In this document: piece by piece, positions 1 through 7,971 of the stretch | How the letters are laid out: each line of letters opens with the position of its first letter | Position numbering within the stretch: position 1 is the stretch's first letter | Source: Saccharopolyspora_D taberi | GTDB taxonomy: Bacteria > Actinomycetota > Actinomycetes > Mycobacteriales > Pseudonocardiaceae | Assembly (NCBI RefSeq): GCF_039534165.1 | Contig: NZ_BAAAUX010000006.1 | Coordinates: 104,962-168,961, forward strand | Reading direction: 5' to 3' | DNA: 64,000 nucleotides | The notes under the pieces: model-generated | What the model saw: the letters and a program-made list of their open reading frames with translations, nothing else | What the model was told of the DNA's origin: nothing | Databases searched by the model: none | Made by a program: the position numbers and the translations under genes

Positions 1-564
1 CTGGTCCGCAACGCAAGCCTCTACGAGCGATCAGGACATCCCGGGCAGGTCGTCGTGTCGGCCGGGTGGACGACCGCGGTGTGGAGCGTGCCCGACCGCC
101 GCAAGATCGCCGCGTACGAGATCAGCACGAGGTCCGGCGCCGACGCGGTGATGGTCAGCAACGACGGCGCGGTGTTCGCCTACAGCGACGACTGGGGAAA
201 CATCAGCGTCCTCGACCTGGAAACCGGCAGGAACGTGACCGGCGTGGCGACCGGCGAGGGGCCGGCTCTCATCGGCCCGGAGCGACTGGTCACCGCCGGT
301 CCCCAGTCCATGGAGGTGTGGGACTGGCGGCGGAGGATCCGGATCGGATCGGTGTCCCTGCCCCCGGTCCAGAACCAGGTGACCAGCCCGGAGCAGATCA
401 TCGCCTTCCGTCCGGGCCAACCGCCGCTGACGATCCCGCTCGACGCGCGGACGATGGCCGAGGCCCTGTGCCGGATCAGCGACCGGGGGTTCACCCCCGA
501 CGAGATCGACGTGCTGCCTGCGGGCGTGGACACCGACCCACCGTGCCGGGGGCTGGGCAAATGA
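1..564 (+). CDS. C-terminal part of a WD40-like beta-propeller protein (5' end outside window)
   Basis: The frame is open from base 1 to the TGA at 562-564, so this is the last 187 residues of a longer gene. A GTG at 55 is an internal Val rather than a convincing start. The sequence has short beta-rich segments ending in tryptophan-acid pairs (MEVWDWRR), as in WD40 blades. Its tail, LCRISDRGFTPDEIDVLP then DTDPPC, matches the Cys-bracketed tail common on actinobacterial NTPase/WD40 or kinase/WD40 proteins. That family resemblance is from memory; which N-terminal domain the full protein carries cannot be seen here. Confidence 0.6.
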   Translation: MVRNASLYERSGHPGQVVVSAGWTTAVWSVPDRRKIAAYEISTRSGADAVMVSNDGAVFAYSDDWGNISVLDLETGRNVTGVATGEGPALIGPERLVTAGPQSMEVWDWRRRIRIGSVSLPPVQNQVTSPEQIIAFRPGQPPLTIPLDARTMAEALCRISDRGFTPDEIDVLPAGVDTDPPCRGLGK

Positions 565-589
565 ATCACGCGGCCGCCCCCGGGGGTGC

Positions 590-1276
590 CTAGTTCGGCG
601 ACTGCGGCGGCTGGGCTCCCGGCGGGTACTGGGTTCCCGGTGGGTGCTGGGTTCCCGGTGGGTGCTGGGTTCCCGGTGGGTTCTGGGTTTCCGGTGGGTT
701 CTGGGTTTCCGGTGGGTTCTGGGGCAGCGGCGCGGGTGGCGTGCGGCGGCTCAGGAAGAACTCGACCAGGTTGTACGCGCCTACCCCGAACAGCAGCAGC
801 ACCGTCAGCCAGTAGCCGAACCGCGAGTGGAGCATGCTGTCGGCGATCGAGTCCGTGATGAACCCGGACTTCTCGAACTCGGTCACCACCGCGCGGCGCA
901 GCAGGCCCTGACTGATCATCAGCAGCAGGGCCGCCGCGACCCCGAGCACGAGACCGAGCCACCAGCGCCACGCGGAGGCCGCGATCCCGGCGAGGACGAC
1001 CAGGAGCGCGACGATCATCAGCGGCTGGTGCGGGAACGAGTCCAGCTGCTGCTCCACTTCGCCGGCCTCCTCCGGCTGCTGGGATCCGGCGAAGTCACCG
1101 GTGGCGGTCACGGTGGGTTCACCGCCGAAGGTCAGGGTCCACCCGGAGAAGTCAGCGCTGACCGACCCCATCGGGCTCTCGCAGGACACGGTGAAGAACG
1201 GCAAGGAGAAGCACAGCAGTGCCAACAGGAATCCGGCGGGACTGATCACTTTCCGGCGCGTCGTCCGTCTGAACAT
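590..1276 (-). CDS. membrane protein with C-terminal proline-rich hexapeptide repeats
   Basis: A 228-residue protein of unknown function. Hydrophobic segments lie at about residues 12-31 (ending FTVSC), 86-125 (probably two passes) and 153-175. A predicted extracytoplasmic loop with beta-type sequence follows the first. The last 45 residues are about seven copies of a six-residue unit, PPETQN/PPGTQH, encoded by an 18-bp DNA repeat at about 604-725. The start ATG at 1276 puts a basic tail (MFRRTTRRK) before the first membrane segment. It is divergent from the dehydrogenase at 1460. The N-terminal Cys after the first segment could be mistaken for a lipobox, but the motif is not canonical. Confidence 0.7.
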   Translation of the reverse strand: MFRRTTRRKVISPAGFLLALLCFSLPFFTVSCESPMGSVSADFSGWTLTFGGEPTVTATGDFAGSQQPEEAGEVEQQLDSFPHQPLMIVALLVVLAGIAASAWRWWLGLVLGVAAALLLMISQGLLRRAVVTEFEKSGFITDSIADSMLHSRFGYWLTVLLLFGVGAYNLVEFFLSRRTPPAPLPQNPPETQNPPETQNPPGTQHPPGTQHPPGTQYPPGAQPPQSPN

Positions 1277-1343
1277 CGCGCCAGGCTAGGGGCGGGTGGA
1301 CCGGCCCGGGGCGGGTTTCGCGCAACGGTCACCGAACGGCCGC

Positions 1344-1359
1344 AACCGACCGGTCGGTT
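1344..1359. promoter_or_regulatory. 16-bp perfect palindrome, candidate operator
   Basis: AACCGACCGGTCGGTT is a perfect inverted repeat in the 183-bp gap between the divergent membrane-protein gene and the dehydrogenase gene. TetR-family operators often look like this; no TetR gene is adjacent to this gap, the nearest being at 4308. Confidence 0.5.
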
Positions 1360-1459
1360 CGCAAGGTCGCGTTGAGGGGCGTCCGGCGGCCAGCTTGGAA
1401 CGCGGTCGGCCGGGGTAGCCGAAGGCCAACGGACTCGACACCCACGGAGGTGGTTGGTG

Positions 1460-2593
<1,134 letters not shown>

Positions 2594-2600
2594 GTCTTGT

Positions 2601-2628
2601 GACACGCCCGCGGGCGCGCGGGCGTGTC
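2601..2628. terminator. bidirectional terminator hairpin
   Basis: GACACGCCCGC pairs perfectly with GCGGGCGTGTC (11 bp, 6-nt loop) between the convergent dehydrogenase and monooxygenase genes. Confidence 0.65.
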
Positions 2629-2636
2629 TTCGCGAC

Positions 2637-4193
2637 TCAGCGGGCAAGAACTGAGCGGAGTGCTCGTTCCAGGTCGGTGGCGGGGCCGGGGCCGGGGCTG
2701 CGCCAGGCGATGAAGCGGTCCGGCCGGACGAGCACCGCGCCATCATCGGAGACGCCGTACGGCTCCGCCCACGGTCCGGTCAGGCCGTCTCCGATCCGGT
2801 GCGCGGTGAGCCGCACGCCGAGGTCGGCGGCGACCGACTTCGCCGCGCGCTCCCACTCCTCGGAGCCGGTCAGCACGACGAACTCGCGACCGAACAGCTC
2901 GATCGTGGACAGCGGCCCGTCCGGCGAGTCCAGGACGACGTGCGGTGCGCGGGAACCCGGCCGCCCGGTGGGCGCGTTCGGGTCCTCCAGCAGTTCGTGC
3001 TCATCGCCCGGTTCGGACACGACCGCGCCGTTATGCCGGTAGCCGAAGAACAGGGTCGCGGGGTCCTCGACCGGAGGCGGGCCGTCGTACCGCGCGCCCG
3101 TGCGCACCATGGCGTTCCGGTACTGGTTGGTCGCGATCCACTCGCCGACCGGGCGGCGTTCGGCGTCGTGGCTGTCCAGCAGACCCGGGCCCGCCTCGCC
3201 GCGCAGCACCGCCGCGAGCTTCCACGCCAGGTAGAAGCCGTCGAGGATCGCGGTGTTGCCGCCCATACCGCCCTGCGGCGGCATGGTGTGCGCGGCGTCG
3301 CCGACCAGGTGCGCCCGGCCGGAGCTGAACCGGTCGGCCACGTACATCCCGGTCTCGACCGGAGCCCGGTCCAGGATCTCCACCTCCAGGTCCGGGACGC
3401 CGGTCGCGATCCGGATCTGCTCGACGGCCCGCTCCGGGGTGAAGTCGTCGAGGTGCTGGGTGTCCGGGTCGAAGCCGACCCCGACGACGAACCGGTCCGC
3501 GTCGTCGGTGCTGACCAGGACGCCGGTTCCGCCGGAAAGCTCCGGGTTCTGCAGGTAGTAGAGGACCTGCTCCTCGCCGACTACGTGCCCGAGGTCCGCG
3601 CGGATCCCCCAGAGGACGTTGTGCGCGATCGATCCGCTGCCGTGGGTGCCGATGCCCAGCGCGGTGCGCACGGGGCTGCGGTGACCGTCGGCGCCGACGA
3701 GGTATTCGGCTTCGACGGTGCTTTCCTCGCCGGTGCGCAGGTCTCGCAGGACTGCGGTCACGCCGTCGCTGTCCTGCTCGAAGCTGACCAGTTCGGTGGA
3801 GAAGCGCACGTCGGCGCCGAGTTCGCGGGCACGGCCGAGGAGCAGCCGCTCGGCGGCCTCCTGGCTGGCGTCGGCGGAGGCGGCGGGCGAGAGGTGGCCC
3901 ATCGGCACGAACGTGTCGTGCAGGATCTCGTGGAACACCGGGCCGCTGGCGGAGGCGGCTATCCGCAGGGCGAAGCCGCGGCTCTTCGGCGAGGCGGCGA
4001 CGAACGCGTCCTCCAGGCCGACGAGTCGCAGCGCCTCCATCGTGTGCGTTTGCTGGCCGCGCGCTTTCGGATGCGTCGAGGTGCTCTCGTGCCGTTCGAC
4101 GACGAGCGCGGGCGTGCCGTGCATGCCCAGGAACACGGCGGTGGACAGGCCGGAGAGGCCGGCGCCTGCGACGAGCACGGGTGTGCGGGTCAT
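2637..4193 (-). CDS. FAD-dependent aromatic hydroxylase/monooxygenase (RdmE/PgaE-like)
   Basis: A 518-residue class A flavoprotein monooxygenase. The Rossmann motif GAGLSG is at 10-15, the DG motif (GADGHRSPVR) near 168-176 and the GD motif (GDAAH) at 298-302. A thioredoxin-like C-terminal domain is present, as in anthracycline and angucycline hydroxylases and some drug-inactivating monooxygenases. ATG 4193 is preferred over an in-frame start at 4226 because it begins directly before the Rossmann strand and follows GGGGAG. The gene is divergent from a TetR gene with an operator array between them, so it is probably induced by a small aromatic ligand. The substrate is unknown. Confidence 0.85.
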   Translation of the reverse strand: MTRTPVLVAGAGLSGLSTAVFLGMHGTPALVVERHESTSTHPKARGQQTHTMEALRLVGLEDAFVAASPKSRGFALRIAASASGPVFHEILHDTFVPMGHLSPAASADASQEAAERLLLGRARELGADVRFSTELVSFEQDSDGVTAVLRDLRTGEESTVEAEYLVGADGHRSPVRTALGIGTHGSGSIAHNVLWGIRADLGHVVGEEQVLYYLQNPELSGGTGVLVSTDDADRFVVGVGFDPDTQHLDDFTPERAVEQIRIATGVPDLEVEILDRAPVETGMYVADRFSSGRAHLVGDAAHTMPPQGGMGGNTAILDGFYLAWKLAAVLRGEAGPGLLDSHDAERRPVGEWIATNQYRNAMVRTGARYDGPPPVEDPATLFFGYRHNGAVVSEPGDEHELLEDPNAPTGRPGSRAPHVVLDSPDGPLSTIELFGREFVVLTGSEEWERAAKSVAADLGVRLTAHRIGDGLTGPWAEPYGVSDDGAVLVRPDRFIAWRSPGPGPATDLERALRSVLAR

Positions 4194-4210
4194 GATCTCC
4201 CCAATCTGGA

Positions 4211-4278
4211 CGAACACTGTTCGCAACTACGAACACCGTTCTAAGTGCGAACGGCGTTCGTGTCAAGTACAGTGTTCG
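4211..4278. promoter_or_regulatory. array of three CGAAC-N3-GTTCG operators plus a half-site
   Basis: Inverted repeats of CGAAC-N3-GTTCG type lie at 4211-4223, 4230-4242 (last base mismatched) and 4248-4260, with a GTTCG half-site at 4274-4278. They are phased 18-19 bp apart between the monooxygenase and tetR starts. This is probably the binding region of the adjacent TetR regulator. Confidence 0.7.
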
Positions 4279-4307
4279 CCGGTCCCCGCGAGCTGGAGGT
4301 GTCCGAG

Positions 4308-5003
4308 ATGTCCGTGCCCGATCCGCCGTGGCAGCAGCGCGCCGCGCGGAAGCGTTCGGCGAAGCGGCCGCTGGACACCGACGTCATCGTGCGCACCGCG
4401 CTGGAGCTGACCGACCGCGAAGGGCTGGACGCGGTGAGCATGCGGCGGGTGGCGCAGGAGCTCGGCACCGGCGCGGCGTCGCTGTACGCCTACGTGCGCA
4501 ACAAGAGCGAGCTCCAGGAGCTGATGCTCGACCTGGTGATCGGCGAAGTACCGCTGCCGGAGCCGGACCCGGCGCGCTGGGAGGAGCAGCTCAAGCAGTT
4601 CGCCCGCGACCAGCTGCGGGTGTTCACCGCCCACCCCGGCATGGCGCAGGTGGTGGCCCGCACCCCGGCGCCGACCGGACCGAATGCGTTGCAGGTCACC
4701 GAGACGATGCTCACGCTGCTGCGCGGGGCCGGTCTCCCGGACCGGATCGCGGCCTTCGCGGTCGATCTGCTCGCGCTGTACCCGAACGCGATCGCGCTGG
4801 AGCGCACCGCCGATTTCGCTTTGACGGACGGGGAAAGGGACGAGCGGATGTCCCAGGTGGAGGACTACTTCGCGGCGCTGCCCGCGGAGCGGTTCCCGAA
4901 CCTGCTGGCGATCCTGCCGGTGATGATGAGCGACGAGGGCGAGGAGCGGTTCGAGTTCGGCCTGGAGCTGATCATGCGCGGGCTCCGGTCCTGGGTGGAG
5001 TGA
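4308..5003 (+). CDS. TetR/AcrR-family transcriptional regulator
   Basis: A 231-residue protein with an N-terminal TetR helix-turn-helix at about residues 25-70 (MRRVAQELGTGAASLYAYVRNK) and a ligand-binding domain resembling the tetracycline-repressor C-terminal class. ATG 4308 is chosen because AGGTG/GGAGG at 4295-4299 gives about 8-nt spacing; the frame also opens at GTG 4245 but that lies inside the operator array. It is divergent from the FAD monooxygenase, and the array of CGAAC-N3-GTTCG sites overlapping its upstream region suggests autoregulation and control of the monooxygenase. Confidence 0.85.
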   Translation: MSVPDPPWQQRAARKRSAKRPLDTDVIVRTALELTDREGLDAVSMRRVAQELGTGAASLYAYVRNKSELQELMLDLVIGEVPLPEPDPARWEEQLKQFARDQLRVFTAHPGMAQVVARTPAPTGPNALQVTETMLTLLRGAGLPDRIAAFAVDLLALYPNAIALERTADFALTDGERDERMSQVEDYFAALPAERFPNLLAILPVMMSDEGEERFEFGLELIMRGLRSWVE

Positions 5004-5022
5004 GCGGTTACTGTTGTTCCCC

Positions 5023-5646
5023 ATGGATATTCGGGTCGTAGAGCATCCGCTCGCCAAGTCGAGGCTGTCCACGATGCGCGACGCGCGCACCGGCAGCGCC
5101 GCGTTCCGGGCCGCGTTGCAGGAGCTCACCCTCATGCTGATCTACGAGGCGACCCGGGACGCCGAGGTGGCCGAGGAGATGATCCACACCCCGGTCGCGC
5201 GCACCACCGGCTACCGGCTGGCGCATCCGCCGCTGCTGGTCCCCGTGCTGCGCGCCGGGCTTGGCATGGCCGACCAGGCGCACAAGCTGATCCCCGAGGC
5301 GCAGATGGGCTTCGTCGGCCTGGCCAGGGACGAGAAGACCCTCCAGCCCACGCCGTACCTGGAGTCGCTGCCCGCGGACCTGTCCGGTCGCCCGGTGTTC
5401 GTGCTCGACCCGATGCTGGCCACCGGCGGCTCGATGGTGCACACGATCGACCTGCTCACCGGCCGCGGCGCCACCGACGTGACGGCCATCTGCACGCTCG
5501 CCGCGCCGGAGGGGCTGGACCGGCTGGAGAAGTCCGGGCTGCCCGTGCGGGTCGTGACCGCGAGCGTCGACGAGCGGTTGAACGAGTCCGGGTTCATCGT
5601 TCCCGGGCTGGGCGATGCCGGGGACCGGGAGTACGGGGCCGTCTGA
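5023..5646 (+). CDS. upp: uracil phosphoribosyltransferase
   Basis: A 207-residue enzyme of the normal family length that converts uracil and PRPP to UMP in pyrimidine salvage. The PRPP-binding loop is LDPMLATGGS at 128-137, and the N-terminal block with EHPLAKSRLSTMRD is the typical UPRT start. ATG 5023 begins at that block. It stands alone, 19 bp after tetR. In M. tuberculosis the orthologue Rv3309c neighbours pmmB and deoD; here those two genes lie 8 kb downstream, separated by an accessory block. Confidence 0.95.
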   Translation: MDIRVVEHPLAKSRLSTMRDARTGSAAFRAALQELTLMLIYEATRDAEVAEEMIHTPVARTTGYRLAHPPLLVPVLRAGLGMADQAHKLIPEAQMGFVGLARDEKTLQPTPYLESLPADLSGRPVFVLDPMLATGGSMVHTIDLLTGRGATDVTAICTLAAPEGLDRLEKSGLPVRVVTASVDERLNESGFIVPGLGDAGDREYGAV

Positions 5647-5714
5647 GGCTCCGCCGGGGCGGTTTCCCCTCGGCCCCCGCGAGCAACGCAGAGACGCCGA
5701 ACGGGCGGTACCCG

Positions 5715-5748
5715 TGGTCTAGACCTTGTCGGACTATGGTCCAGACCA
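5715..5748 (+). promoter_or_regulatory. paired 12-bp direct repeats upstream of chitinase (DasR-like/chitinase boxes)
   Basis: TGGTCTAGACCT (5715-5726) and TGGTCCAGACCA (5737-5748) are direct repeats spaced 22 bp start-to-start, each nearly palindromic. They match the chitinase promoter repeats of Streptomyces and the core of DasR sites (TGGTCTAGACCA). Confidence 0.75.
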
Positions 5749-5801
5749 CAGTCCGCGATCCCCGCGGGCGAGGTCATCCCCGATGACCCAGGAGTTGCGC
5801 T

Positions 5802-7178
5802 ATGTCCCCAACTCGAACGTCCCCGGCCCCGTTGTCCCGAGCCCGGTTGTCTCCAGCCCGATGGCGGTTACCGGCGCTCGTCGCCGGTGTCCTCGCACTG
5901 ATGTTGTCCGCGCTGGTCCCCGCTGCCGCCGCCCCCGACGCGGCGCCGCAGGCGGCGGCCCGCAAGGTCGGCTACTTCACGCAGTGGTCGATCTACGACC
6001 GGAACTTCTTCGTCAAGAACCTCGACACCTCCGGCACCGCGGCCAAGCTCACCCACCTCAACTACGCGTTCGGAAACCTCGACGCGTCCGGCAGGTGCTT
6101 CCAGGTCAACCAGCTCGGCGAGGGTGACGCCTGGGCCGACTACCAGCGGCGGTTCACCGCCGAGCAGACCGTCAGCGGCCAGGCCGACGCCTACGACCAG
6201 CCGCTGGCGGGCAACCTCAACCAGCTCAAGCAGCTCAAGCAGAAGCACCCGCACCTGAAGGTCTACATCTCCTTCGGCGGCTGGACCTGGTCGAAGAACT
6301 TCCACACCGCCGCCGCGACGCCCGAATCGCGGACGGCGCACGTGAAGTCCTGCATCGACATGTGGATCCGCGGCAACCTGCCCAAGATCGGCGAACCGCA
6401 GGGCGGTGACGGCGTCGCCGCGGGCATCTTCGACGGGGTCGACCTGGACTGGGAGTGGCCCGCTTCGGAGGGCGGCCCCGGCAACGTCGTCGACCCGGCC
6501 GACAAGCAGAACTACACCGCGCTGCTCCAGGAGTGGCGCACCCAGCTCGACGCCGTCGGCAAGGAGACCGGCAGGCCCTACGACATCTCGGCGTTCCTGC
6601 CCGCCGACCCGAAGAAGATCGACGCCGGGTTCGAGGTGCCGAAGGTCTTCGACCTGCTCACCTTCGGCACGATCCAGGGCTACGACCTGCACGGCGCCTA
6701 CGAGCCGACCACCAACCACCAGTCGGCGATCCACTCCCCGGAGGGCGACCCGTCCCCGGAGAAGTGGAGCATCGACCAGACCGTGAACACCTGGCTCGAC
6801 CGCGGCGCACCGGCGGACAAGATGGTGCTGGGCGTGCCGTTCTACGGCCGCGGCTGGATCGGCGTGCCGAACCAGAACAACGGCCTGTTCCAGACCTCCA
6901 CCGGCGCGGCTCCCGGCACCTGGGAAGCCGGGTTCGAGGACTACAAGGTGCTCAAGTCGAAGGCGGGCCAGTTCACGCTGCACCGCGACGAGAAGGCCGG
7001 GTTCGCCTGGCTCTTCGACGGCACCACGTTCTGGACCTACGACGACCCGGCCGAGCTCAAGCGCAAGCTGGCCTACGCCAAGCAGAAGGCGCTCGGCGGG
7101 GCGATGATCTGGTCCTTGGACGGCGACACCCCCGAGGGTGAACTCATGACCGCCGTCCACGAGGGGCTCGGCGGCTGA
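5802..7178 (+). CDS. secreted GH18 chitinase
   Basis: A 458-residue protein with a signal peptide: basic N-region, hydrophobic core at about 23-43, and a probable cleavage after an Ala-rich stretch near 44-53. A single GH18 barrel follows. The SxGG motif is SFGG at 157-160, and the catalytic DxxDxDxE is DGVDLDWE at 211-218 with Glu218 as the acid. No carbohydrate-binding or fibronectin module is present. It hydrolyses chitin outside the cell. Two chitinase-type direct repeats lie 54-87 bp upstream, indicating N-acetylglucosamine/chitin-responsive control. A strong terminator follows. Confidence 0.92.
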   Translation: MSPTRTSPAPLSRARLSPARWRLPALVAGVLALMLSALVPAAAAPDAAPQAAARKVGYFTQWSIYDRNFFVKNLDTSGTAAKLTHLNYAFGNLDASGRCFQVNQLGEGDAWADYQRRFTAEQTVSGQADAYDQPLAGNLNQLKQLKQKHPHLKVYISFGGWTWSKNFHTAAATPESRTAHVKSCIDMWIRGNLPKIGEPQGGDGVAAGIFDGVDLDWEWPASEGGPGNVVDPADKQNYTALLQEWRTQLDAVGKETGRPYDISAFLPADPKKIDAGFEVPKVFDLLTFGTIQGYDLHGAYEPTTNHQSAIHSPEGDPSPEKWSIDQTVNTWLDRGAPADKMVLGVPFYGRGWIGVPNQNNGLFQTSTGAAPGTWEAGFEDYKVLKSKAGQFTLHRDEKAGFAWLFDGTTFWTYDDPAELKRKLAYAKQKALGGAMIWSLDGDTPEGELMTAVHEGLGG

Positions 7179-7194
7179 TCGGTCCGCGAGCCCA

Positions 7195-7233
7195 GGGCCG
7201 TTCCCGCGTTCCCCCGTTGCGCGGGGACGGCCC
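7195..7233 (+). terminator. terminator after chitinase
   Basis: GGGCCGTTCCCGCG (7195-7208) pairs with CGCGGGGACGGCCC (7220-7233), 14 bp with one G-T pair, just after the chitinase stop. Confidence 0.65.
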
Positions 7234-7245
7234 CTTCTCCGCGGT

Positions 7246-7286
7246 ATGGCCACCGGTGGTATCAGGCAGATACCATCTGTGGCCAT
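7246..7286. promoter_or_regulatory. 41-bp palindromic operator of the toxin-antitoxin operon, overlapping the start codon
   Basis: Nested arms ATGGCCAC/GTGGCCAT and TGGTATC/GATACCA are symmetric about AGGCA (7264-7268), interrupted only by a 3-bp mismatched step on each side. The right arm runs into the antitoxin ATG at 7285. A ribbon-helix-helix antitoxin could bind here to repress its own operon. Confidence 0.65.
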
Positions 7287-7491
7287 GGCGATGACGTTGC
7301 GTCTGACCGAGGAAGAGAACCGGCGGCTGGCCGAGCTCGCCGCCGCCGAGGGCCGCTCCAAGCAGGACGTCGTCCGGGTCGCGCTGGCCGAGCGCTGGGC
7401 GCGCCAGCAGAAGGAACAGCAGCTCGACGAGGTCGTGCACCGGGTGCTGCCGCGTTATCGGGGATTGCTGGACCGCCTGGGCCCGGCATGA
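7285..7491 (+). CDS. ribbon-helix-helix (CopG-type) antitoxin
   Basis: A 68-residue protein. TLRLTEEENRRLAELAAAE followed by GRSKQDVVRVAL is the strand-helix-helix pattern of CopG/Arc DNA-binding antitoxins. The tail is charged and probably binds the toxin. ATG 7285 is preferred. An in-frame ATG at 7246 exists only because it is part of the upstream palindrome. It is followed 14 bp later by a Doc/Fic-like toxin, forming a two-gene module that is likely autoregulated through the overlapping palindrome. Confidence 0.8.
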   Translation: MAMTLRLTEEENRRLAELAAAEGRSKQDVVRVALAERWARQQKEQQLDEVVHRVLPRYRGLLDRLGPA

Positions 7492-7505
7492 TCGACCATT
7501 GATCG

Positions 7506-7886
7506 GTGATCGTTTACCTCGACGCTTCCGATCTGCTGCTGCTCGCGACCGCTGTCACCAACGGTGACCTGGTGGTTCGCGACAGCGGACTGCTCGACTC
7601 CGCCGCGTACCGGCCGAGAGCCGAGGTGCTGGGGGCTCCGGCCTACGACACGCTCTGGTTGAAGTCCGCCGCGCTGCTCGACTCGATCGTGCGCACCCGT
7701 CCGCTCGTCGAGGGCAACTGGCGGCTGGGCTGGATCGCCGCGGTGACCATGTGCGACATCAACGGCTGGTCGGTCGACGCCGACGAGGACGCCGCGCTCG
7801 ACCTGGTCCGCGATGTCGGCCGCGAGCGGGTGGAACTCCCGGAGGTCGCCGAGCGGCTGGAGAGTTGGTCCCACCCCAAGGTCTGA
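7506..7886 (+). CDS. Doc/Fic-fold toxin with substituted catalytic motif
   Basis: A 126-residue protein with the layout of Doc-type toxins: an early RDSGLLDSAAYRPRA segment, a helix containing KSAALLDSIV, then the Fic motif region. Where Doc/Fic proteins have HxFx(D/N)GNxR, this has RPLVEGNWR at 65-73. The catalytic His position is Arg65, while the GNxR part is kept. It follows the CopG-like antitoxin by 14 bp with a GTG start and no clear ribosome site, suggesting coupled translation. Doc enzymes phosphorylate EF-Tu and Fic enzymes AMPylate; whether this one is active is open. Confidence 0.75.
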   Translation: MIVYLDASDLLLLATAVTNGDLVVRDSGLLDSAAYRPRAEVLGAPAYDTLWLKSAALLDSIVRTRPLVEGNWRLGWIAAVTMCDINGWSVDADEDAALDLVRDVGRERVELPEVAERLESWSHPKV

Positions 7887-7971
7887 GAGATCTCGCGGAA
7901 CCGGCTGTTCGCCCGGAGTTCGCGTGCGCAACCGTGGTCGCTGCGGCCCGTTTCGTGCGACGCTCGATCGC

